DNA of 64,000 nucleotides from DASUWK01 sp036378435 (GTDB lineage Bacteria; Chloroflexota; Dormibacteria; Dormibacterales; Dormibacteraceae), in assembly GCA_036378435.1 (NCBI GenBank), contig DASUWK010000059.1, positions 124,001 through 188,000 of the forward strand, read 5' to 3'. This document shows, in pieces, positions 1 through 8,694 of the stretch. Position numbers and translations under genes: made by a program. The notes under the pieces are model-generated. The model did not search any database, was not told the origin of the DNA, and worked only from the letters and a program-made list of their open reading frames with translations. Position 1 is the stretch's first letter. Each line of letters starts with the position of its first letter.

Positions 1-1172
1 AGCCGGAGGCTCGGGAGACGATCGACGCCGCCGGCGGCCTGGTCACGCCGGCGCTGGTCGAACCCCACATCCACTTAGACGCGGTTCTCACCGAGGGCCA
101 GCCGCGCTCGAACCAGACCGGGTCGCTCTTCGAGGGCATCGCGATCTGGGCTGAGCGGGTGCGAGAGCTCAGCGAGGAGGACGTCCTCCACCGGACGCGC
201 CAGGTGGCGCGCTGGCAGCTCGCGAACGGCGTGCTTCACGTGCGCAGCCACGTCGACGTGTGCGACCCGGACCTGCGGGCGGTGAGGGCCCTGGTCCGGC
301 TGCGCGACGAGCTCGCCGGGCTCATCAGCCTGCAGCTTGTCGCCTTCCCGCAGCAGGGGATCATGTCGTTCGAGGGCGGTGCGGAGCTCATGCGCAAGGC
401 GGTCGAGCTCGGCTGCGACGTCGTCGGCGCCATTCCGCATTTCGAGCTGACGCGCGAATACGGCGAGCAGTCCGTCAAGTTCGCATTCGAGCTGGCTTCA
501 GAGCACGGGCTGATGGTCGACGTCCACTGCGACGAGACCGACGACGACCACTCGCGCTTCCTCGAGGTGATGGCGGCCGAGACGATCCGGCTGGGCATGC
601 AGGGCCGCGTCACCGCGTCTCACACGACCGCCATGCACTCCTACAACGCGGCCTACGCGTACCGGCTGGTCAACAACGTGAAGCGCGCCGGGCTGCACAT
701 GGTGACCAACCCGCTGGACAACGCCGTGCTCCAGGGCCGCTTCGATGGCTATCCGATTCGGCGCGGGCACACCCGCATCAAGGAGCTGATGGCGGCCGGG
801 GTGAACGTCTGCGCGGGCAACGACTCCGTGATGGATCCCTGGTACCCGCTCGGCTGTGCCGACCCGCTCCAGGCGGCGTTCGTGCTGGTCCACTACGGCC
901 AGATGTCCGGTGCGGAGGAGATCCGGCGGCTGGTCGACATGATCACCGTCAACCCGGCCAAGGCGCTGGGGCTGCCGGGCTACGGCCTGGATGTGGGCGA
1001 CGCTGCGGACATCGTCGTCTTCGGTGCTCCGAGCGAGGCCGACGCGATCCGGCTGCTCGCGCCTCGGCGCTTCGTCTTGAAGGGCGGTCGCGTGGTCGCC
1101 CGCTGCGAGCCGGCCCGGCGGACGGTGATGTGGGACGGCCGCGAAGAAGAGGTCGACTTCCTCCGACACTGA
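1..1172 (+). CDS. codA: Cytosine deaminase family amidohydrolase, 5' partial
   Basis: Zinc or iron amidohydrolase that would deaminate cytosine to uracil (or a related ring). The gene enters from the left window edge and is read from base 3, giving 389 visible residues. Seen: the metal-binding PHIHLD segment near visible residues 21-26, VDVHCDETDD near 170-180 (metal His plus catalytic Glu), and GNDSVMDPWYP near 270 with the metal Asp. These are typical of the CodA branch rather than atrazine chlorohydrolases. The missing N-terminus is probably only about 30-50 residues. An internal GTG at 159 is not the start, because conserved sequence continues upstream of it. Exact substrate is inference. 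Confidence 0.85.
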   Translation, partial: PEARETIDAAGGLVTPALVEPHIHLDAVLTEGQPRSNQTGSLFEGIAIWAERVRELSEEDVLHRTRQVARWQLANGVLHVRSHVDVCDPDLRAVRALVRLRDELAGLISLQLVAFPQQGIMSFEGGAELMRKAVELGCDVVGAIPHFELTREYGEQSVKFAFELASEHGLMVDVHCDETDDDHSRFLEVMAAETIRLGMQGRVTASHTTAMHSYNAAYAYRLVNNVKRAGLHMVTNPLDNAVLQGRFDGYPIRRGHTRIKELMAAGVNVCAGNDSVMDPWYPLGCADPLQAAFVLVHYGQMSGAEEIRRLVDMITVNPAKALGLPGYGLDVGDAADIVVFGAPSEADAIRLLAPRRFVLKGGRVVARCEPARRTVMWDGREEEVDFLRH

Positions 1173-1225
1173 CCGGGTCCCTCTTCGTAACGTGGGTCGC
1201 GAATAACCCGGGTGGAGGTGACGAG

Positions 1226-1759
1226 ATGCTTCGTTTGCAACTCGAATCGCAGTTCGACCGGCTGACCCGGCTGACCCAGCTGACGCCCGGCAGGCGGTCG
1301 CGAACGTCCATCGCGCTCCCTCTCGCCGCGGTGGGAGTTGGTGCCGGACTGGGCGGGGCCCTGGTCGCCTTGATGTTCGACCCACGGCAGGGCGCGCGCC
1401 GGCGACACATGATGGGCGGCCGCCTGGCCGGCATGGTCCGCCGCGCGGCAAGCCGTGCCGAGCGTGAGGGCCGCTATGCCAGCCATACCGGCCAGCTCGA
1501 GCTGGACGACCAGACGCTCACCGACAAGGTCATGAGCGAGGTCTTCGGGGGTGCCGACGTGCCCAAGTCGACGATCGACGTGAACTCAGAGCACGGCGTG
1601 GTGGTGCTCCGCGGCCAGGCCCGGACGCCGAAGCTGATCGACGAGATCGAGGCGAAGGTCCGCGCGGTTGACGGTGTCCGCGATGTGCGCAACCTGCTGC
1701 ACCTGCCCAAGACGCCGGCGCAGAGCAACAAGGGTCCCCGGCGGCCGGCCCAACCCTAA
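1226..1759 (+). CDS. BON-domain membrane-anchored protein
   Basis: 177 residues. A hydrophobic Ala/Gly/Val segment at about residues 27-46 is followed by FDPRQGARRR, the YtxH-like pattern of a single membrane anchor with a basic cytoplasmic stop. Residues about 98-163 form a BON domain (beginning LTDKVMSEVFG, ending VRDVRNLLHLP), a fold that binds phospholipid or envelope surfaces. The ATG at 1226 is preceded by GGTGGAGGTG at 1211-1220. Probably a stress or envelope-maintenance protein; partner unknown. It stands alone between codA and a repeat element. Confidence 0.75.
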   Translation: MLRLQLESQFDRLTRLTQLTPGRRSRTSIALPLAAVGVGAGLGGALVALMFDPRQGARRRHMMGGRLAGMVRRAASRAEREGRYASHTGQLELDDQTLTDKVMSEVFGGADVPKSTIDVNSEHGVVVLRGQARTPKLIDEIEAKVRAVDGVRDVRNLLHLPKTPAQSNKGPRRPAQP

Positions 1760-1781
1760 CGGCGGCTTGGGCGGCCGGCGA

Positions 1782-1853
1782 TAAGGCGATTTGCCGACAA
1801 ATCTCCGCGCGTTGCGCTGACCGGCCTGCCATTTGTCGGCAAATCGACCTTAC
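1782..1853. repeat. Family A palindromic repeat, copy A1
   Basis: Two near-palindromic arms, GATTTGCCGACAAATC at 1788-1803 and ATTTGTCGGCAAATCG at 1831-1846, in inverted orientation about 27 bases apart. The symmetry extends outward (ATAAGGC against CGACCTTA), so the whole unit can fold into one long hairpin. It lies between two convergent genes and lacks a T-run, so it is not a classical intrinsic terminator. Further copies are at 23913, 24918 and 33944. Confidence 0.9.
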
Positions 1854-1872
1854 GGCGGGGTTGGGCAGCGCC

Positions 1873-2418
1873 TTAGCGCGGCTCGTAGCGGAGCGCGACC
1901 GCGCCCGAGGCGAACTCATCCCGCGCGACCAGCTTCAGGTCGAGGGGCTTGGACAGCCCCGAGAACAGCGTCGGTCCGTGGCCGGCGATCGTGGGCAGGA
2001 CCATGAACTCGTATTCGTCGATCAAGCCCATCTCCGCCAGCGCCTGCGGGAGCGTCACGCCACCCACCAGCACGCCTTTGCCCGGCTCCTGCTTGAGGCG
2101 CTGAACAGCCTCGGCCAGGTCGCCGCGAATGAGCTCCGAGTTCCAGTCGACGCGCTCGAGCGTGCTCGAGACGACGTATTTCTTGGCTGCGTCGATCGTC
2201 CTTGCGAACGGCTCCATCCAGGCCGGCATCGAGCCCTCGGGGGCGGGGCCGCGCCAGGCGGACTCCATCATCTGGTAGGTCACCCGCCCGAAGAGGAGGG
2301 CGTCGGCGCGCTGGAGGTTCTCCGTCGCGCGGCGGTGGAGGTCCTCGTCCGGCGACGCCGCCCGGTGGTCAACGCAGCCGTCGAGGGTGACGTTGATGTA
2401 GTAGCGCAGCGGCCTCAT
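1873..2418 (-). CDS. DHFR-like/RibD C-terminal domain reductase
   Basis: 181 residues, the length of single-domain dihydrofolate reductase family (RibD C-terminal, YwjB/YyaP-like) proteins. The start begins MRPLRYYINVTLDGCVD, the family's first strand and loop; later FGRVTYQMME and GVLVGGVTLPQALAEMGLIDEYEF match the NADPH-binding GG region. The ATG at 2416-2418 has AGGAGG six bases upstream, which rules out the longer open frame reaching 2484. It probably reduces a small pteridine- or flavin-like substrate; real function of these stand-alone proteins is poorly known. Last gene of a minus-strand run, 10 bases after the carboxylase stop. Confidence 0.8.
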   Translation of the reverse strand: MRPLRYYINVTLDGCVDHRAASPDEDLHRRATENLQRADALLFGRVTYQMMESAWRGPAPEGSMPAWMEPFARTIDAAKKYVVSSTLERVDWNSELIRGDLAEAVQRLKQEPGKGVLVGGVTLPQALAEMGLIDEYEFMVLPTIAGHGPTLFSGLSKPLDLKLVARDEFASGAVALRYEPR

Positions 2419-2428
2419 GCGAAACCTC

Positions 2429-3958
2429 CTAGACGGGCGGCACCCCGTGCTTTCGCTCGGCGCGCGGCTGGTAACGGGTCGCATAGGCGCCGAATCGGGC
2501 GATCAGCTCCGCTCGCAGATCCTCCGGCGCGACCACCTGGTCGACGATCAGGTTCGACGCCAGCTTGAAGAGGTCGACGTCCTGGTTGTATTCGGCCTCC
2601 AGCTCAGCGCGGCGGGCGTCGCGATCCGGACCCTCGGGCAGCTCCATCAGCTTGTTGTAGAAGACCGCGTTCACCGCCGGGGCGGGTCCCATCACCGCGA
2701 TCTGGGCCGACGGCAGGGCGAGGGTGCAGTCCGGGTCGAACGCCGGGCCCGACATCGCGTAGAGGCCCGCCCCGTAGGCCTTGCGCACGATCACGGAGAT
2801 CCGCGGCACGGTGGCCTCGGAGACGGCGGTGATCATCTTGGCCCCGTGTCGAATGATGCCGCGCCGCTCGACGTCGGTGCCGATCATGAAGCCAGGCACG
2901 TCGGCGAGGAAAAGCAGCGGGATGTTGAAGGCGTCGCAGAGCCAGATGAATCGCGCCGCCTTGTCCGACGAGTCGTTGAACAGCACGCCGCCCTTCTGCA
3001 TCGGCTGGTTCGCGAGGATCCCGACTGCCCGACCGCCCAGCCGGGCCAGGCCCACCAGCAGCTCCTTGGCGAAGAGCTGCTTCACCTCCAGCCACGAGCC
3101 TTCGTCGACGATCGCCTGGATCACTTTGCGCATGTCGTAGCCGCGGTTCGCTTCGGTCGGCACCAGCTCGACCAGCGGCCGGCCCGCCGCGGCGTCGCGC
3201 GGTTCGACGATCGCCGGCAGCTCGCGGAAGTTCTGCGGGAAGTAGCCGAAGTAGCGCTTGGCGACCTCGATCGCCTCACCGTCGTCCTTGACCAGGAAGT
3301 CGCCACAGCCGGAGTCGGTGCAGTGCATCCGCGCCCCGCCAAGCTCCTCGAGCGTCACCTTCTCACCGACGACGACCTCGACCATCCGCGGGGAGCCGAG
3401 GTACATCGAGGCGTTGCCCTCGACCATGATCACGACGTCGCAGAAGGCGGGGATGTAGGCGCCGCCGGCCGCGCTCGGACCGAACAAGAGGCAGATCTGT
3501 GGGACCACGCCCGACATCTGCACCTCGTTGAAGAAGATCCGCCCGGCGTGACGGCGGCCGGGGAACATCTCGATCTGGTCGGTGATCCGCGCCCCCGCCG
3601 AGTCGACGAGGTAGAGCAGCGGCACCCGCAGGCGAAGCGCCGCCTCCTGGATGCGGATGATCTTCTCGACCGTCCGCGCGCCCCAGGATCCCGCCTTGAC
3701 GGTGGGGTCGTTGGCCATGATCGCCGCCGTCCGGCCGGCGATCTGTCCGAGGCCGGTGACCACGCCGTCCGCCGGCAGATCGTCCGCCAGCGCGTTGGCG
3801 TACAGACCGTCCTCCACCCAGGACCCTGCGTCCAGCAGCAGGTCGAGCCGCTCGCGGACGGTGAGCTTGTTCTGTTCTCGCAGCTTCGGCAGGTAACGCT
3901 GGCCGCCGCGCCGCGCCTTCTCCGCGAGCTCCTGGGCCCTCTCGTGCTGGGTGCTCAT
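2429..3958 (-). CDS. Acyl-CoA carboxylase carboxyltransferase subunit
   Basis: 509 residues, the usual size of the beta subunit of propionyl-, acetyl- or methylcrotonyl-CoA carboxylases. It transfers CO2 from carboxybiotin to an acyl-CoA. Seen: N-terminal crotonase-like half with LYLVDSAGARITDQ and LLFGPSAAGGAYIPAFCD, C-terminal half with ILANQPMQKGGVL, FLADVPGFMIGTDVE and the oxyanion-type GAGLYAMSG. The ATG at 3956-3958 overlaps the stop of the enoyl-CoA hydratase (ATGA), so the frame extending to 4237 is an artefact. The biotin carboxylase/BCCP subunit is not in the window. Hydratase linkage and the BCKDH operon 40 kb away suggest a branched-chain or odd-chain acyl substrate; this is inference. 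Confidence 0.88.
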   Translation of the reverse strand: MSTQHERAQELAEKARRGGQRYLPKLREQNKLTVRERLDLLLDAGSWVEDGLYANALADDLPADGVVTGLGQIAGRTAAIMANDPTVKAGSWGARTVEKIIRIQEAALRLRVPLLYLVDSAGARITDQIEMFPGRRHAGRIFFNEVQMSGVVPQICLLFGPSAAGGAYIPAFCDVVIMVEGNASMYLGSPRMVEVVVGEKVTLEELGGARMHCTDSGCGDFLVKDDGEAIEVAKRYFGYFPQNFRELPAIVEPRDAAAGRPLVELVPTEANRGYDMRKVIQAIVDEGSWLEVKQLFAKELLVGLARLGGRAVGILANQPMQKGGVLFNDSSDKAARFIWLCDAFNIPLLFLADVPGFMIGTDVERRGIIRHGAKMITAVSEATVPRISVIVRKAYGAGLYAMSGPAFDPDCTLALPSAQIAVMGPAPAVNAVFYNKLMELPEGPDRDARRAELEAEYNQDVDLFKLASNLIVDQVVAPEDLRAELIARFGAYATRYQPRAERKHGVPPV

Positions 3959-4743
3959 CGGCCCTTGAAGTTCGGCTCGCGCTTCTCGAAGAACGCCAGC
4001 ACTCCTTCCTTGGCGTCCTCGGACAGCGTCACCAGCGACAGCTGGGCCTGCAGGTACTCGAGCGCGTCGCGGAAGGCCATGTCCTGCTGACGGTAGAAGG
4101 AGTCGCGCCCGAGCCGCAGGATCGCGGGCGATTTCTTGGCCAGCTTCTCGGTCAGCTCCGCGATCGCGCCGTCGAGGTCGGCTCGCGCCACGACGCGGTT
4201 GACGAGCCCCGCCTCCTTCAGCTGCTGCGCGCTCCATCTGTCGCCCAGCAGGACCATCTCCAGCAGCAGCTTGCGCGGGAGGTTGCGGGCGAGCACCGCC
4301 TGGATCATCATCGGCCAGACGCCGACGTTGATCTCGGGAGTGCCGAAGGTCGCGTCATCGACCGCGACGAGCAGGTCGCAGGAGCACGCCAGGCCGAAGC
4401 CTCCGGCCAGCGCGTGGCCGTTGATCCGGCCCACGATCGGCTTGCCGAGCTCGTTCATGAGCTCGAACAGCTCCACAAAGTGATGCCGGCCGTGGTGGCG
4501 TTCGAGCTCGGAGACGTCGGCCTCGAAGGAGCTCAGGTCGGCCCCGGCACAGAACGCGCGGTCTCCCGCGCCCGTCAGCACCACGACTCGAACGTCGGCC
4601 TCGGTCCGGCACCACTCGAAGGCGGCGACCAGATCCAGCAGCATCGCCCCCGAGAGAGGGTTGCGCTGCTCTGGCTTGTTCAGCGTGACCGTGGCCACGT
4701 GGCCGTCCACGGCCACGAGCACGTTTCCGAGAGTCGGAGCCAC
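3955..4743 (-). CDS. Enoyl-CoA hydratase/isomerase family protein
   Basis: 262 residues, standard crotonase length. Seen: NKPEQRNPLS, the CoA-binding AFCAGADLSSF loop (oxyanion hole) and GHALAGGFGLACSCD followed by FGTPEINVG. The second catalytic Glu of crotonases is present (E137), but the first (Glu144 of rat enzyme) aligns to Gly117, so the protein may be a hydratase with altered mechanism, an isomerase or a hydrolase. GTG start at 4741-4743 overlaps the TAG of the upstream DinB-TPR gene, and its stop overlaps the carboxylase start; the run is translationally coupled. Confidence 0.85.
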   Translation of the reverse strand: MAPTLGNVLVAVDGHVATVTLNKPEQRNPLSGAMLLDLVAAFEWCRTEADVRVVVLTGAGDRAFCAGADLSSFEADVSELERHHGRHHFVELFELMNELGKPIVGRINGHALAGGFGLACSCDLLVAVDDATFGTPEINVGVWPMMIQAVLARNLPRKLLLEMVLLGDRWSAQQLKEAGLVNRVVARADLDGAIAELTEKLAKKSPAILRLGRDSFYRQQDMAFRDALEYLQAQLSLVTLSEDAKEGVLAFFEKREPNFKGR

Positions 4744-5438
4744 TAGCCGGCGAGCACTTCCACGAAGGCGGCCTCGCCGCGGATCGGGTCGAAGTCGGGG
4801 TCGCGGCCGGCGAGGTCGCGCAGCGACGGCTCCAAGGCCAGGGCCCGCTCGAGGTAGGGAAGGGCCAGCCCCGCGCGTCCTCCCTTCGCGTAGTAGCAGC
4901 CCAGGTTGTACTCGGCGTGCGCCATGCTGCTCGGGTCGTCGAAGGTCTCCACGACGAGGTCGCGAGCCCAGACCTGGGCCGCGTCGGCGGCCGCCTGGTC
5001 GCCTCGCGCCTCAGCGATGAAGGCCAGGTGCTCGGCCAGGTGCAGATGGGCGTTGCCGGGTACGACGCTCCAGAGCTCGCGGCCGGGGCGGTCCGGGATG
5101 TCGCGATGGAGCTCCTCTTCGGTCAGGTTCTCGATCTCACCGATCAGGCGCTCCCACGATTTATGCGAGCGCGACAGCACCTCGGCTGCCGCCTGGTCCT
5201 TCGTCGCCTCGTAGACCTTCGCGTTGAAGTCGTCCACCTCGCCCAGGGACACGAACTCCCCGCGCAGCGCGTCGCTCGCCCATTCGCGCCAGGCCACGAG
5301 GTGGGCCAGGTGATCCTTGACGCCCCACTCGCCCTCGCCGAGCGAGTCCCCGACGAGCGGGTAGAGCTCCGCCTCCTTGGCCTGGGCGGACCGCTGGCTC
5401 AGCAGCAGGCTTTCGCGAATCGGCATCCCCACAGCCAT
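4743..5438 (-). CDS. DinB-like four-helix protein with C-terminal TPR
   Basis: 231 residues from the ATG at 5436-5438 (an alternative ATG at 5424-5426 gives 227). Residues about 5-145 resemble the DinB/DfsB-IRC superfamily: helical, with DHLAHLVAWREWASD and HLHLAEHLAFI supplying the His positions that bind metal in this fold. Residues about 150-230 contain AEYNLGCYYAKGGRAGLALPYLERALAL, a tetratricopeptide unit that matches the C-terminal helper domain of some TPR proteins. Possibly a thiol-dependent metal enzyme; substrate unknown. No good ribosome site is visible; it follows the mntP-like stop by one base. Confidence 0.65.
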   Translation of the reverse strand: MAVGMPIRESLLLSQRSAQAKEAELYPLVGDSLGEGEWGVKDHLAHLVAWREWASDALRGEFVSLGEVDDFNAKVYEATKDQAAAEVLSRSHKSWERLIGEIENLTEEELHRDIPDRPGRELWSVVPGNAHLHLAEHLAFIAEARGDQAAADAAQVWARDLVVETFDDPSSMAHAEYNLGCYYAKGGRAGLALPYLERALALEPSLRDLAGRDPDFDPIRGEAAFVEVLAG

Positions 5439-5439
5439 C

Positions 5440-5997
5440 CTATTTGAGCAGTCCGAACGCAAGCGCGAGGCCGATGAGCACCAGCACCGCCCCGCCCAGC
5501 TCCTCGCTCCACTCCTCGATGCGCGCCCCGAGACGCTGACCCAGCTCCAGGCCGAGCAGCGAGAGGCCGACGCTGACGGCGCCAATCACGACTGCGGTCT
5601 CCGCCAGTGGCACGCGGTAAACGCCGAGTGCGAACCCGACCACGAGGTTGTCGAGGCTCAGCGCGGCTGCCAGGACCAGCAGCTGCCGCAAGCGGAGCCC
5701 GCCGCGCTGCTCGGTCTCCTGCCTCGATGTGCGCCGCCCCTGGTAGATACCCCAGGCGCCGGTGAGCACCAGGAGGGCTCCGCCGACATAGCGGCCGGCC
5801 CCGCCGATGGCCCCGGCGGCGGTCTGGCCGATCAAAAGGCCGGCGATCGGCATGGCGGCTTCGAAGAATCCGAAGGCCAGGCCGACCCGCAGACGCGTCC
5901 GCGCGTCGACGCCGGACAAGCCGATCCCGATCGCGCCCGCGAAGTTCGTCAGCCCGACCGAGACCGCGATGACGAGCAGGCCCCCGAGTTCTCTCAT
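5440..5997 (-). CDS. MntP-like manganese/cation exporter
   Basis: 185 residues with six predicted membrane segments, the size of MntP (DUF204). The second half has ALSLDNLVVGFALG, the conserved helix with the ion-binding Asp; the first half has FGFFEAAMPIAGLLIG, also typical. In the matching helix of the first half (IAVSVGLTNFAGAIGIG) the Asp seen in most members is absent, so one half of the internal two-fold repeat has lost an acidic residue. Heads the minus-strand run that ends at 1873. Divergent from the CPBP protease gene, 14 bases away. Confidence 0.75.
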   Translation of the reverse strand: MRELGGLLVIAVSVGLTNFAGAIGIGLSGVDARTRLRVGLAFGFFEAAMPIAGLLIGQTAAGAIGGAGRYVGGALLVLTGAWGIYQGRRTSRQETEQRGGLRLRQLLVLAAALSLDNLVVGFALGVYRVPLAETAVVIGAVSVGLSLLGLELGQRLGARIEEWSEELGGAVLVLIGLALAFGLLK

Positions 5998-6011
5998 GCA
6001 GCATGTAAAGC

Positions 6012-6719
6012 GTGACCGAACCGCGCGGGCCCGCCGTGTCCGGGCGCCGGCTGCTCGCCGCCCTGGGTGGCTGGCTGGTGTGCGCCGGAGCTCTGTACGG
6101 GGTCGTGGTGCTGATCGCGCGGGTGCTGGCGCGGCCCTACTACCGCGCCCACGCCAACGACTTCTCGGCCCTGCTGGTGCTGGTCGCCTACCTCATGCTC
6201 TTCGCCGCGCTCTGGCTGGCCTTCGGGGGCTGGCGGGCTCTGCGCGATCAGCTCGGCTTCCACTACACGTCGTGGGTCCACCTCCTGGCTGCGCCCGGGC
6301 TCTGGCTGCTGACGGTGGTCGTCGGCGCGCTCCTGAGCGTGCCGTTCATGCGGTGGCTTGGGCCGGCCAAGGGCAATGCCGAGGCGCTCGTCAGGTCGGT
6401 GCACGACCCCTTCGCCTCGGCCGTCCTCATCGGGACCGTGATCGTGGTCGCGCCAATCTGCGAAGAACTCGTCTTCCGCGGCGGCATCTTCGGCTGGCTG
6501 CGCGGCCACGTGAACGTGGGGCTGGCCGCCGGTGTCAGCGCGGCGCTGTTCGCAGGGGCGCACCTGCTGCCGTCAGGCTTCGTGCTCCTGTTCGTCTTCG
6601 GCCTCTCGGCCGCCCTCTTCTATTACTGGACGGGATCGACGCTGAACACGTTCGTGCTGCACGCGTGCCAGAACACCGCCGCGGTCATCGCCGTCTATTC
6701 CGGTTTGGCCGGCCGCTAG
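6012..6719 (+). CDS. CPBP family intramembrane metalloprotease
   Basis: 235 residues, about eight hydrophobic segments. The CAAX-protease/bacteriocin-processing signature is visible: CEELVFRGGIFGWLRG (EExxxR motif with the metal/catalytic Glu pair) followed by FAGAHLL and the last-helix FVLHACQNTAAV. Acts in the membrane; bacterial members process peptides or protect against bacteriocins, and the substrate here is unknown. GTG start at 6012. It is isolated, divergent from the exporter gene. Confidence 0.82.
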   Translation: MTEPRGPAVSGRRLLAALGGWLVCAGALYGVVVLIARVLARPYYRAHANDFSALLVLVAYLMLFAALWLAFGGWRALRDQLGFHYTSWVHLLAAPGLWLLTVVVGALLSVPFMRWLGPAKGNAEALVRSVHDPFASAVLIGTVIVVAPICEELVFRGGIFGWLRGHVNVGLAAGVSAALFAGAHLLPSGFVLLFVFGLSAALFYYWTGSTLNTFVLHACQNTAAVIAVYSGLAGR

Positions 6720-6739
6720 GGGCGGCCGAGCCGTACAGC

Positions 6740-7075
6740 CTAGGCGGTCTCGGTCAGCTCGTAGGTGGGTTCGATGAACCCGGGCAGAACGAGCTCCTGC
6801 GCGTCGAAGAGAACGTCGAGCACCCTCGAAGCCTCGCGCGCGCGGTTCCTCAAGAGGGCGCGATGCAGCTTGGGGTTGATCTCCCGCAGGAACGCCGCGA
6901 TCTCGCGGATCAGCGGCTCCGGAACGGTCTCGCGCTCTTCCTCGAGCATGTTCTCGACCGTTTCCAGCCAGCCGTCGAGTCGCCTGATGTCCTGGCGCTG
7001 AAGTTCGAGACGCTGACGGCGTCGTGCCTCACTCCGAGCGGCGTCCGTGATATCGCGAACTGCGTCGCTTAACAA
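6740..7075 (-). CDS. Small helical protein, unknown function
   Basis: About 111 residues, rich in Arg, Glu and Leu and almost entirely helical; the stretch RRQRLELQRQDIRRLDGWLE is likely coiled coil. No family recognised. I place the start at the TTG of 7073-7075 because GGGAGGGGG lies five bases upstream; a GTG at 7100-7102 has no ribosome site and would add nine residues. Convergent with the CPBP gene (20 bases apart) and divergent from otsA. Confidence 0.5.
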   Translation of the reverse strand: MLSDAVRDITDAARSEARRRQRLELQRQDIRRLDGWLETVENMLEEERETVPEPLIREIAAFLREINPKLHRALLRNRAREASRVLDVLFDAQELVLPGFIEPTYELTETA

Positions 7076-7158
7076 GTGTTCCCCCTCCCGCTTAGCTTGC
7101 ACCTAGCCGGCACCCACCCAGCTAAGTGATAGCGCCACTGTAGGATTGGGTAGGCGGT

Positions 7159-8652
7159 TTGTCAAGGTCTAACGCACATATTTCGTGGCGCTCTTACGCA
7201 GCCCGCGCGCTGAGGGGCTGGTCGCCCATTTTGGTGAGCAATCGGGCCCCGTTCGAGCCCGGTCCGACGGGCGCCTTCCGGCGCGGGGCGGGTGGTTTGG
7301 TGACCGCGATGCTGACCGTCGCCGAAGCCACCGGCGCGCCCTGGGTGGCCTGCGCGCGCAGCGATGCGGAGCGGACTCTGGCCAAGGGCAAGCAGCCGGT
7401 GGCCGTTCGTCTCGACGGCGAGCTGCTCAACATCCGCTACGTCAGACCGAGCCCGAGCGAATACCACAAGTACTACTCGGTCATATCCAACCCGCTGCTC
7501 TGGTTCATCCAGCACTACCTCTGGGACTTGACGCATGAGCCGACCATCGACGACGAGGTGCATGACGCGTGGGAGCACGGCTACGTCCGCGTCAACCAGC
7601 TGTTCGCCGAGGAAGTGGCGGAGGTCGCGAAGTCCAGCCCGAACCGCCCTTTGATCCTGACGCAGGACTACCAGCTGTACCTGGCGCCGGCCGGGATCAG
7701 GGAGCTCTTGCCGGATGCCGCGATGCAGCATTTCGTGCACATCCCGTGGCCGACCCCGCAGTACTGGAAGATCCTGCCGCAGCCCATGCGCGACGCCATC
7801 GTGCACGGCTTGCTGGCCAACGACATTGTCGCGTTTCAATCCACCATCGACGCCCACAACTTCCTGCTCACGTGCGAGCAGAACCTCGGCCTGGCCGTGG
7901 ACATGCGGGAGCGGACCGTCCTCAGCAGCGGGCGGGTGACCTGGGTGCGCTCGTATCCCATCTCGATCGACATCGACGCGCTCGAGACGCTGGCCGAGTC
8001 GCGGCCGGTCAAGCGCGAGGAGGAAACCGTCGCGGCCGCCCGCGCGAAGCAGGTGATCGTCCGCGTCGACCGCACCGACCCCTCGAAGAACATCATCCGG
8101 GGCTTCCGTGCCTACGACCGGCTCTTGGCGTCCCACGCCGAGCACCGCGGGAAGGTCCAGTTCTGGGCGTTCCTCCAGCCCTCGCGCCAGGACGTGGCCG
8201 AATATCGCGAGTACCTGAGGGCGATCCGCCGCACCGCCGACGCGGTCAACAACCGCTGGCGCAAGGACGATTGGGAGCCGATCCGCCTCGAGATCGGCGA
8301 GAACATCCGCCGTGCGACAGCGCTCTACAAGACCTACGACGTCCTGCTGATCAATTCCATCTACGACGGCATGAACCTCGTCGCGAAGGAGGGCTCGCTG
8401 GTCAACCAGCGCGACGGCGTGCTCGTCCTTTCAGAGAACGCGGGCGCGCACGAGGAGCTCGGCGAGCACGCGCTGACGGTCAACCCGTTCGACGTGGACG
8501 ACACGGCCGAAGCGCTCCACCGCGCGTTGACGCTCCCCCAGGCCGAGCGGCACCGGCGGGCCGAGGCCCTGCGGCAGATCGTCCGCACCAACGACCTGTC
8601 GCGCTGGGTGAGCCTGCAGCTCCAGGACCTGAGAGACCTGCTCAGGGACTGA
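7159..8652 (+). CDS. otsA: Trehalose-6-phosphate synthase (GT20)
   Basis: 497 residues, standard OtsA length. Joins UDP- or ADP-glucose to glucose-6-phosphate in the cytosol. Seen: ILVSNRAPFEPG and RRGAGGLVTAM (N-terminal donor loop), HIPWPTPQYWKILP (acceptor region), YPISIDIDALE, VDRTDPSKNI (normally VdRLDytKGi) and the C-terminal NSIYDGMNLVAKE. The substitutions in the DRLDytKG block mean donor preference is uncertain. Start taken as TTG 7159; GTG 7234 is an alternative but would remove part of the first strand. Convergent with otsB, separated by a family B hairpin. Confidence 0.87.
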   Translation: MSRSNAHISWRSYAARALRGWSPILVSNRAPFEPGPTGAFRRGAGGLVTAMLTVAEATGAPWVACARSDAERTLAKGKQPVAVRLDGELLNIRYVRPSPSEYHKYYSVISNPLLWFIQHYLWDLTHEPTIDDEVHDAWEHGYVRVNQLFAEEVAEVAKSSPNRPLILTQDYQLYLAPAGIRELLPDAAMQHFVHIPWPTPQYWKILPQPMRDAIVHGLLANDIVAFQSTIDAHNFLLTCEQNLGLAVDMRERTVLSSGRVTWVRSYPISIDIDALETLAESRPVKREEETVAAARAKQVIVRVDRTDPSKNIIRGFRAYDRLLASHAEHRGKVQFWAFLQPSRQDVAEYREYLRAIRRTADAVNNRWRKDDWEPIRLEIGENIRRATALYKTYDVLLINSIYDGMNLVAKEGSLVNQRDGVLVLSENAGAHEELGEHALTVNPFDVDDTAEALHRALTLPQAERHRRAEALRQIVRTNDLSRWVSLQLQDLRDLLRD

Positions 8653-8655
8653 ACA

Positions 8656-8692
8656 CCCGCCCCGCTCGCGGGGAGGGCCGGGAGGGGAGTGC
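8656..8692. repeat. Family B repeat B1, short form
   Basis: CCCCGCTCGCGGGGAGGGCC with a following GGGAGGGG, filling the 42-base gap between the convergent otsA and otsB stops. The hairpin CCCCGC-T-CGCGGGG could act as a bidirectional terminator, although no T-run is present. Same core as the longer family B units elsewhere. Confidence 0.6.
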
Positions 8693-8694
8693 GG

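Noticed and set aside
1782..1853. CRISPR array
   Set aside because: Only paired arms of 16 bp with about 26-base loops and one pair per locus; no regular array and no cas genes.
2417..4090. Plus-strand open frame of 557 codons
   Set aside because: Shadow of the acyl-CoA carboxylase on the minus strand.
8656..8692. Classical rho-independent terminator
   Set aside because: The hairpin lacks a T-run on either side; it belongs to the family B repeats and may still stop transcription.
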